This document shows positions 57,196 through 64,000 of a stretch of 64,000 nt of DNA, in pieces. The stretch's first letter is position 1. Every line of letters starts with the position of its first letter. Position numbers and translations under genes: made by a program. Source of the DNA: Gammaproteobacteria bacterium. GTDB taxonomy: Bacteria; Pseudomonadota; Gammaproteobacteria; RBG-16-57-12. Location of the stretch: positions 1-64,000 of the forward strand of contig JAKIVC010000002.1 of assembly GCA_021647245.1 (NCBI GenBank), given 5' to 3'. The notes under the pieces are model-generated. The model made no database searches and was not told the DNA's origin. It was given only the letters and a program-made list of their open reading frames with translations.

Positions 57196-58416
57196 ATGAA
57201 ATTGATGAGTCTACTCGACAAAAAACATATTATCGTGGCGGTAACGGGCAGTATTGCCGCCTATAAATCGGCCGATCTGGTTCGTCAGCTGGGCAGCCTT
57301 GGGGCAGAGGTGCGGGTCGTGATGACCCGAGGGGCTTGTGAGTTTATTACTCCAATGACTTTTCAGGCGCTCACAGGCAACCCCGTGCATCTCGATCTAC
57401 TCGACTCTGCCGCTGAGGCATCCATGGGGCACATTGAGTTGGCGCGTTGGGCGGACCTTATTTTGATCGCACCGGCGAGCGCCAATACACTGGCACGTTT
57501 AGCGGCTGGGATGGCGGATGATCTATTGACGACGCTCTGCCTGGCAACCTCTGCGCCACTTGCTCTTGCCCCAGCGATGAATCGTTTGATGTGGGAGAAT
57601 AAGGCGACTCAACATAATGTAGCGCGGCTGCAACAGCGTGGGTATAGCTGCCTTGGTCCCGCGAGTGGACAACAGGCGTGTGGTGAGGTTGGGGCGGGGC
57701 GGATGCTGGAGCCTGCTGAGTTGGTTGATGGTTTGTTACAGCTGTTTAAGGGGCAATCTGTGATGGCGAGCATCAAACTTGTGGTGACCGCTGGCCCGAC
57801 CTATGAAGATATTGACCCGGTGCGTTACATTGGCAATCGCAGCTCCGGAAAAATGGGCTACGCAATTGCTGCTGCTGCTGCTCGTTCAGGGGCCAGTGTG
57901 ATATTGGTGAGTGGCCCAGTATCACTTGCTGTGCCGCCAGGCGTGCAGTGCAAAAAAGTACGCTCAGCTCAAGATATGCAGCGCTGTGTGCTCTCCCACC
58001 TTGCCGGTGTTGATATTTTTATTGCTGCCGCTGCCGTTGCTGATTTCAGACCCACAACTTTCTCAGAGCAAAAGATAAAAAAGGGTGAATCCGAGCAGGT
58101 ACTGACACTAACGGCTAATCCGGATATTTTACGTTGTGTAGCCGACCAAGAAGGTGCTCCCTTTACGGTGGGTTTTGCAGCTGAAACGCAGCGTGTTGAA
58201 CAGTATGCACGTAGCAAGCTGGCGGATAAAAAGCTGGATATGATTTGTGCTAATCGGGTAGGCAGCGCAGAAGGTGGCTTTGAAAGTGATAAAAATGCAC
58301 TGGATATCTATTGGCAAGGGGGTGGGACGGCGCTGCCAATGAGCGATAAAACGTTGCTAGCAGAGCAGCTACTAGCCGAGGTAATGCTCCGTTATCAGCA
58401 TAAAATCACACTATGA
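57196..58416 (+). CDS. coaBC: Bifunctional phosphopantothenoylcysteine decarboxylase/phosphopantothenate-cysteine ligase
   Basis: About 406 residues. The N-terminal CoaC half (flavoprotein; VAVTGSIAAYKSADLVRQL, MNRLMWENKATQHN) decarboxylates, and the C-terminal CoaB half (VVTAGPTYEDIDPVRYIGNR) joins cysteine to phosphopantothenate. Both steps lie in coenzyme A synthesis. The ATG at 57196 is chosen over an upstream TTG. Confidence 0.95.
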   Translation: MKLMSLLDKKHIIVAVTGSIAAYKSADLVRQLGSLGAEVRVVMTRGACEFITPMTFQALTGNPVHLDLLDSAAEASMGHIELARWADLILIAPASANTLARLAAGMADDLLTTLCLATSAPLALAPAMNRLMWENKATQHNVARLQQRGYSCLGPASGQQACGEVGAGRMLEPAELVDGLLQLFKGQSVMASIKLVVTAGPTYEDIDPVRYIGNRSSGKMGYAIAAAAARSGASVILVSGPVSLAVPPGVQCKKVRSAQDMQRCVLSHLAGVDIFIAAAAVADFRPTTFSEQKIKKGESEQVLTLTANPDILRCVADQEGAPFTVGFAAETQRVEQYARSKLADKKLDMICANRVGSAEGGFESDKNALDIYWQGGGTALPMSDKTLLAEQLLAEVMLRYQHKITL

Positions 58417-58435
58417 AATATCCGAGCTAAGAGGC

Positions 58436-58586
58436 TGCCGGACTGAGGTGATCATAGCGAGGGAAAGCCATTTTGAGTCCATTTTTTGATCGCTTGAGGC
58501 GAATATTGGGCATATTCAACGAAAAGGACCGGAGAAATGGGCCGGAATGGCTTTTCCGCAGTAGATTCACTCTAAGTCCGACAGAT
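58436..58586. repeat. Fold-back (MITE-like) element at the end of cheW
   Basis: CTGCCGGACTGAGGTGA (58438-58454) pairs with TCACTCTAAGTCCGACAG (58568-58585, plus strand), which also encodes the last codons of the CheW-like gene. Inside, GGGAAAGCCATT (58463 on) pairs with AATGGCTTTTCC, and further in GAATATTG faces CATATTC. The nested arms make a nearly continuous fold-back of about 150 bases between coaBC and cheW. Confidence 0.55.
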
Positions 58587-59034
58587 TCCTAGCCAGCGCC
58601 TCTTCAATGGCATACAGGTTGGGCACCAAAACATTTTTTTTACCCAGTGGATATTGGGCATGAATGTAGCGGCTGCTGTGCTCTTCAGCAAGCGCATTAT
58701 CGATAACATTTTCGAGTAGTTTCATCAGGTGAGGGTTGCCTGCAGCTGCAACTGCAACGAAAGCGATTTCACTGTCGTCGCTGATACTGTTGAGCACCAC
58801 AATGCGCGGGTTTTTATTGAGCACCGCGTTGTCACCCGTTATAAGTGCGTCAATATCAATCAATGGCAGGCTGAGGCCTCGCCATTGAATGAGCCCATGC
58901 ACCCATAAGGGGGCAGAGGCGAGTGGCTCGAGACCATCGAAACGGGTCACCTCTGCAACTGCCATATTGGGTAGCAGCAGGGTTGAGCGACTCAGATAGA
59001 TGAGTTGTGCACGCAATATATGCTGATTACTCAT
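58567..59034 (-). CDS. CheW-like chemosensory coupling protein
   Basis: 155 residues of CheW-like fold. LLLPNMAVAEVTRFDG, WVHGLIQWRGLSLPLIDID and the final LVPNLYAIEEALA are landmarks. It overlaps the end of the ChpA-like gene by 8 bases and likely works in the same pathway as a CheW/ChpC-type coupler. Confidence 0.85.
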   Translation of the reverse strand: MSNQHILRAQLIYLSRSTLLLPNMAVAEVTRFDGLEPLASAPLWVHGLIQWRGLSLPLIDIDALITGDNAVLNKNPRIVVLNSISDDSEIAFVAVAAAGNPHLMKLLENVIDNALAEEHSSRYIHAQYPLGKKNVLVPNLYAIEEALARNLSDLE

Positions 59035-62000
59035 GGTGACTACCTATCTCCCAGCCAGTTAATTTAGCAATGCTCTCAAGCAGCTCCTGCTCGTTATAGG
59101 GTTTGCCCAGATAGCGATTTACGCCAATGCGCGCCGCTCGCTCTCGGTGTTTTTCGCCGGTTCTGGAGGTGATCATAATAATTGGGGTCTCTTTCAGCTT
59201 TTCATCACTACGCAGGTGTGTCGCAAATTCAAAGCCATCCATTCGCGGCATCTCAATATCCAGCAGGATGATATCAGGACGTATCTCCTGGACCTTTTCA
59301 AGCGCGTCAAAACCATCGTTTGCGGTGCTAGCAAGCATTCCATTTCGTTCAATAAAGCGTGAACTCACCTTCCTTACTGTGAGTGAATCATCAACAATCA
59401 TTACAGATAGCTTGGGCTTCACCTCTTTATTTTGCTCGGCAAGTGGCTGTAGTGCCTGCTTTTTCCCCTGGTGTGTAAGGTGTGCACGCAAGGCGGCAGC
59501 CAGGTCGATTATTAGCACCACGTTACCATCGGCCATAATGGTGCCGCCTGCGACAGAGGGCAGCGCACTGGCTTGAGGGCCTAATGGCTTCATGACGATT
59601 TCATGGTGCCCCTGCAGCCTATCGGCATGCAGCGCCAGGTTGTGGTCATTAAGGCGATATAGCAGCAGATAGGCTTGTTTGGCGCGTAGTTTTTTAGCCC
59701 GCTTGTGTCCCATCACCTCTTCCAGGCTGAGTAGCTGGTAGTCCACCCCATCATGATGCAAGGTGGGTTGCTCTGCTTCTAGCTGTGTAAGGTATTTATC
59801 ACCACTCATGCGGGCAAGGCCAAGAAAGCCATTCAGCGGTAACCCGTAGGTGCAGTCGGCAACTTTGGCCATTAAGACATGCTGTATCGCTAGCGTGAGC
59901 GGTAACACCATGGAGAAGGTTATGCCCTGCTGGGGGGTGGAGCGTAACTGTAGTGAACCACCCAGCTGTTTAATCTCGGTGTTGACCACATCCAGCCCTA
60001 CACCACGACCGGAAATTTGCGTCACTTCGCTGGCGGTTGTAAAACCTGGTTCTAAAATATATTGGTAAATATCAACATCACTGAGTTGTTGACTATCTTG
60101 TAAGTCAAGCATCTCCAGTGAGATGGCTTTGTGGGTGATTTTGTCACGATCCAGGCCGGCTCCATCATCACTTAGCTGGACACCAATCTGGTTTGCCATC
60201 TGCTCCAGGGTGATGGTAATGGTGCCATTTTTAGGCTTTTTGTTTTTTTGGCGCTGTTGAGGAGACTCAATACCGTGATCAACCGCATTGCGTAACAGAT
60301 GCTCAAATACCGGTAGTAGGCGATTGAGTATGGCACGGTCGAGCTCTATGTGTTCGTTGATAATCTGCAATGAAACCTGTTTGCCAAGTGCTTCTGAGGT
60401 TTGGCGAATAATACGGCGCAGTCGTGGCGTGATGCTGGAAAATGGCACCAATCTGGTGTGCATCAAGTTATCATGTAACTCACTATGGCGACGCTGTTGT
60501 TGCTCAAAGAGGACCTCAGTATCACGCACTTGGTTTTGCAGCAGTTTATGCAGGCTTTCGAGATCGCTCATCCCCTCCGTCAGGCTGCGAGCCAGTTGGT
60601 GAATAGTCGAAAATCGATCCAGCTCCAGTGAATCAAAATCATCATAGTGACTGGGGTCGATCTCGACACTGCGGTGTTGCATATGGGTTTCAGCTTCGAT
60701 CTCTAGGCTGCGAACCTGGTGATTTACCCGGATGATGGTTTGTTGCAGTTCATTTAGATTATAGCTGGCAGAGTTTAGCTTCTGGCTAATACGGGACCGA
60801 AAGACACCCAGCTCTGCAGAGTCGTTAACCAGTGTGTCGAGCAGCTCCGAACGAAGCCGAACAAGCTCACCTGCGGACTGTTTTGCCTCCACCCAAACCG
60901 GCTCATGTGTGGTGTTATTACTCTCATCAGTGGTTTCGGCTTTATCGTCATCAGTTGCATATAACAGCTCGGGATTGGCGATCCACTCTTCGATTTGTGC
61001 TAATAGGGTGTCTGCCGCAACGGGTGTGCGATGCTGTTGCACGGTTTCAATCATGGATAACAGCTGGTCATGCCCCTGCTGCAGGAACAGCATCAAAGAC
61101 TTCGGAATTCCTTTTTGTTGCTCATTTAATAGCTCAAGCAGAGATTCCAGCTCATGGCCGAGGTCACCCACTGAGCTAACATTGGCCATGCGTGCACTCC
61201 CTTTGAGGGTGTGCAGGTCTCGGTGGAGCTCTGCTATCCAGTCGCCACTTTCACGATTATTCAGGTTTTCATGCAAGGTTGCATCAATGCGCCCCAGTAG
61301 TTCGACGGCCTCCTCGAGAAATATCTCCGTCACCTCATCAAATTCAGCCGGGGTGGAGGTGGGCTCCTCGGTCTCTTTATCAGGGGTGATTTCACGGGGT
61401 TCTGGCTCAGCTACGGCGGACTCTTCTGATACCATTTTTTGTGCTTGCTCAATAAAGGCAGCAACTTCAGTGGCGCGGGACTCCCCCTCACTAAATGCCG
61501 TGATAAGTGATGGGATAAGCTCTTCAGCACGGCTAATCAGCGCAACCAACACCTCGCTATCGTCAACTTTTCCCTCAATCTTTTCATTGAGTTCTTTTTC
61601 AACACTCCAAGCAAAGTCACCAATCTCCATCGCATCGACCATGCGCCCACTCCCCTTGAGGGTATGGAAAGCACGGCGGATCTCTTCAAGGGCCACTTGG
61701 TTATTGGGGTTGCTGGAGTAGAGCGCCAGCTGTTGAGAGATAATCTTGAGCTGTTCGTTGGCCTCTTCGATGAAAATTTCGATAATTTCATCATCTGAGT
61801 CATCAATGCTGGTATCTGCTTGGTTTTCTGTATCAGGTTGTTCTGTTTCTGTTTCTGTTTCTGTTTCTGTTTCTGTTTCTGTTTCTGTTTCTGTTGCGGA
61901 GTCTATCCTAGCCTCACTGCTCACCGGTGCGACAGTCGCTGTGCTGGGGGTGGTATCGATGTCATCACTTGCCAGCGCGTCTGCCTGTTGGCTGAGGGTA

Positions 62001-64000
62001 TCAACATCAGCTGTGTGCGGTGTTTGTGTGCGTAGCGATATAATCAGTGCGGGCAAAATCTGGACGGTTTTCTGCAGAATTGCAAAGATTTCACTGCACG
62101 GCTTGAGTGTTTCAGCGATTACTTTATTGAGTAAGCGTTCAATTGACCAAGCGAGTTCCGCAATTTCATCTGCACCCACCAGTCGACCACTCCCTTTTAG
62201 GGTGTGGAAAGAGCGTCGCAGCGTACTGAGTGCTGCTTGGTCATCATGGCTTTGTTGCCAGCGTGCCAGCTGGATAGTGATACTCTCCAGCTCTTCTTCA
62301 GCCTCCTCCAGGAAGACCTCTTGTATTTCATCCAGCTCATCGTCCTTAACATAAGGCACCGCCTGGGGTTCAGGCTCAGGTGTGGCGATCTGTTTTTCGG
62401 GCCTAATATCACGCTGTAAGGCATCCAAGCTGTGCTGAGCAAAGCTAAGTATTTCAGGGCGATCACTGCGGTGCTCAATCAGCGCTTCTAGGTAGTACTC
62501 AATTCCGGTGATGGTATCGGCCAGCAGGTTAATATTGTGCTGATTGACAGCGTCTTGTTTGCCTAGGAGGTGCTGGCTAATGAGCTGGCTGATCTTCTCC
62601 AGCAGTGTCGACGGCTGCTCAATGCCCAGCATCAGCAATCCGCCTTTTATTCGGCTGAGCAGTGAGGGAACTTCGGTAAGCAGAGAGCTGTTTTCTCTAG
62701 TTTTGGCAAATTGAATGACACGCTCTTTTACCTGTGCGATCTCCTGCAGTGCTTCGCGCACCACATCCATCATCAGTTGATGGTATTCCGGGTCTTGGTC
62801 AACGCCTTTGATGTCAGACTGCTCTCGGGTGTCGAGTTTGCTATGATCTGCTAGGGAGCTGAGTGAAGACTCCACAGAAAGCAGTGCGCTGGCCACCTTC
62901 ATTAAGTGGCTATCATTAAGCTGGCCACTCTCATCAATCAAGCTATCAATATACTCACTCTGTTCAATAATACGGTTACGCAATACACCCTGGCCCAGCA
63001 TGCCGAGTGTGTCACCAACCTGGCGGAGGTTTTCCCTCATCTCTTCGATATTAAGCTCGGCTTTATCTGGATTGCGAACAAAGAGATCCAACGTATCCTT
63101 TATTTTGAGCAGCTCCTCTTTCAACGCCTGAGAGACGGTGTCAAGCAAGTTACTATCCAGTCCACCGAGCTCTCCTGAGGAGCCATCGTCTAGCTGCTCT
63201 TTGCTGGGTAGCAGTTGCGCTAAGTTAAATGTTTTCTGTATTTCATTGACCAGTACACTCTCTTGATCACTGTGGCCAATGTAGAAGAGCATATTTTTTG
63301 TGAGCTGTGCGGCATGCTTTGGGCTGTAATCCTCTTTTTGGTCGATGAGCTGCTTGATCTCACGGTCAATCTGCCCGATTAACATCTTGATGGCGGTGCT
63401 CAGCTCGGTGCCACCCAAGGTAATGGTTTCAAATAACCCTCTGGCAACCCACCAGACCTGGGCATTATCAGGTTGGTGTGCTTCAATTTTATCCAACACC
63501 TCAGCCATCTGTCTCAGTGGTTTGTGTTGAGTTGGGTTGCGATACCAGATAACCAGATTGGCTTGGAATTGGTGACGCAGCTTTCGTAGTGCTGTTTCAC
63601 TCTGCTGCTTCTCTTCCTTTTCCGGTCTACTGGGAGCGGCTGTGGAGAGGTCGGGTGAAAAGAGTGAGTTGCTACTGAGCAGGCTTTGGCTTCGACTGGC
63701 ACGCAGGTCGTTGAGTAGTGGCAGCAGGATAATGGGTACATCGGTATGACCAGAAGAGATCCGTTCCAGGTAGCCCGGCATGCGCAGAATGGCACCGAGT
63801 AGTACGGCATAGGCATCATCACGCTGACTGATCTTCTCATCAAGCAGTGCCTGAACAACTTTTTCCATCTCTTCAGCAAGTAGCTCAGCGCCATATAGTT
63901 CGAGTATTTTCAGCGTGCCACGCACCTGATGCAGGTAACTGGCACAAAAACGGAGCTGGGTAATATCACTGGGTGTTTCTACATAGCTTTCGAGGGCATT
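59027..64000 (-). CDS. ChpA/PilL-type hybrid histidine kinase-response regulator, 5' end outside the window
   Basis: The first internal Met is at 63925, but the frame continues to the window edge with family-like sequence (QLRFCASYLHQVRGTL), so the gene is partial. Three Hpt domains keep their phosphorylatable His in FHTLKGSGRLV, FHTLKGSGRMV and LHTLKGSARMA (about 573, 753 and 905 residues from that Met). A CheA-like core follows with the N-box RNAVDHGIES, the DDGAGLD and GRGVGLDVV motifs, then a CheW-like domain and a C-terminal receiver with MIVDDS and LLDIEMPRMDG. Such proteins control type IV pili and twitching motility. Confidence 0.9.
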   Translation of the reverse strand, partial: NALESYVETPSDITQLRFCASYLHQVRGTLKILELYGAELLAEEMEKVVQALLDEKISQRDDAYAVLLGAILRMPGYLERISSGHTDVPIILLPLLNDLRASRSQSLLSSNSLFSPDLSTAAPSRPEKEEKQQSETALRKLRHQFQANLVIWYRNPTQHKPLRQMAEVLDKIEAHQPDNAQVWWVARGLFETITLGGTELSTAIKMLIGQIDREIKQLIDQKEDYSPKHAAQLTKNMLFYIGHSDQESVLVNEIQKTFNLAQLLPSKEQLDDGSSGELGGLDSNLLDTVSQALKEELLKIKDTLDLFVRNPDKAELNIEEMRENLRQVGDTLGMLGQGVLRNRIIEQSEYIDSLIDESGQLNDSHLMKVASALLSVESSLSSLADHSKLDTREQSDIKGVDQDPEYHQLMMDVVREALQEIAQVKERVIQFAKTRENSSLLTEVPSLLSRIKGGLLMLGIEQPSTLLEKISQLISQHLLGKQDAVNQHNINLLADTITGIEYYLEALIEHRSDRPEILSFAQHSLDALQRDIRPEKQIATPEPEPQAVPYVKDDELDEIQEVFLEEAEEELESITIQLARWQQSHDDQAALSTLRRSFHTLKGSGRLVGADEIAELAWSIERLLNKVIAETLKPCSEIFAILQKTVQILPALIISLRTQTPHTADVDTLSQQADALASDDIDTTPSTATVAPVSSEARIDSATETETETETETETETETEQPDTENQADTSIDDSDDEIIEIFIEEANEQLKIISQQLALYSSNPNNQVALEEIRRAFHTLKGSGRMVDAMEIGDFAWSVEKELNEKIEGKVDDSEVLVALISRAEELIPSLITAFSEGESRATEVAAFIEQAQKMVSEESAVAEPEPREITPDKETEEPTSTPAEFDEVTEIFLEEAVELLGRIDATLHENLNNRESGDWIAELHRDLHTLKGSARMANVSSVGDLGHELESLLELLNEQQKGIPKSLMLFLQQGHDQLLSMIETVQQHRTPVAADTLLAQIEEWIANPELLYATDDDKAETTDESNNTTHEPVWVEAKQSAGELVRLRSELLDTLVNDSAELGVFRSRISQKLNSASYNLNELQQTIIRVNHQVRSLEIEAETHMQHRSVEIDPSHYDDFDSLELDRFSTIHQLARSLTEGMSDLESLHKLLQNQVRDTEVLFEQQQRRHSELHDNLMHTRLVPFSSITPRLRRIIRQTSEALGKQVSLQIINEHIELDRAILNRLLPVFEHLLRNAVDHGIESPQQRQKNKKPKNGTITITLEQMANQIGVQLSDDGAGLDRDKITHKAISLEMLDLQDSQQLSDVDIYQYILEPGFTTASEVTQISGRGVGLDVVNTEIKQLGGSLQLRSTPQQGITFSMVLPLTLAIQHVLMAKVADCTYGLPLNGFLGLARMSGDKYLTQLEAEQPTLHHDGVDYQLLSLEEVMGHKRAKKLRAKQAYLLLYRLNDHNLALHADRLQGHHEIVMKPLGPQASALPSVAGGTIMADGNVVLIIDLAAALRAHLTHQGKKQALQPLAEQNKEVKPKLSVMIVDDSLTVRKVSSRFIERNGMLASTANDGFDALEKVQEIRPDIILLDIEMPRMDGFEFATHLRSDEKLKETPIIMITSRTGEKHRERAARIGVNRYLGKPYNEQELLESIAKLTGWEIGSHHE
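61841..61894. repeat. (TTCTGT)9 hexanucleotide repeat in the ChpA-like gene
   Basis: Nine perfect copies of TTCTGT on the plus strand encode nine Thr-Glu pairs in a linker between Hpt domains. The unit is six bases, so copy-number change would keep the frame and only vary linker length. Confidence 0.85.

Noticed and set aside
61746-62354. Long plus-strand ORF of about 200 codons over the ChpA-like gene
   Set aside because: It is a shadow of the coding strand, full of Ser/Val/Cys repeats produced by the hexanucleotide repeat.

Overview
The window is a stretch of a gammaproteobacterial chromosome centred on the replication origin. The order rnpA-rpmH / dnaA-dnaN-recF-gyrB, a cluster of DnaA boxes behind dnaA, and an lptD-surA-pdxA-rsmA run all point to Gammaproteobacteria. 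The mixture of a monohaem cytochrome c lipoprotein, a ChpA-type chemosensory kinase and PilZ/GGDEF/EAL signalling suggests a free-living or facultatively associated respiratory bacterium. I cannot fix the genus.

Layout. 1-640 is a scar: the start of a REP-associated tyrosine transposase, a tandem copy of its flanking motif and a truncated, frameshifted RhuM gene. A tRNA-Arg(CCG) and a TonB-dependent receptor follow. 3.4-13.2 kb is one long leftward block: lipA, the complete glycine cleavage set gcvT-gcvH-gcvPA-gcvPB, a PfkB kinase, a metallo-beta-lactamase-fold protein, rlmI, thyA and folA. 13.3-15.5 kb holds a cytochrome c lipoprotein, bioD, a DUF411 protein and tag. 15.8-19.3 kb is the one clear accessory cassette, an AAA+ ATPase plus a subtilisin-like protease resembling the IetAS system, followed by 635 bases of decayed sequence.

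19.9-30.3 kb runs leftward away from the origin: a spermidine-synthase-like protein, a small membrane protein, rsmA, pdxA, surA, lptD, mnmE, yidC, yidD, rnpA and rpmH. The last has a good promoter and its own terminator. The origin region (30.4-37.2 kb) carries dnaA, dnaN, recF and gyrB rightward. DnaA boxes lie at 31979-32078, and two ParB-type parS sites are embedded in recF.

37.3-51.3 kb is leftward again: a thioesterase, a PreP-like M16C peptidase, molybdenum cofactor genes mobA-moeA-moaB, a PilZ/GGDEF/EAL protein, xerC, a DUF484 gene, dapF, a small ORF and mnmC. 51.4-58.4 kb holds bioA, a 42-residue membrane peptide with its own terminator, yicC, a Ser/Thr kinase-PP2C phosphatase pair, radC and coaBC. 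58.4-64 kb holds a fold-back repeat, a CheW-like protein and most of a ChpA-type hybrid kinase that runs off the window.

Most of the window is core metabolism and information processing. The observations most worth following are the IetAS-like cassette, the twin parS sites in recF, a dispersed inverted-repeat element beside the dnaA promoter, the fold-back element at the end of cheW, and two small peptides.
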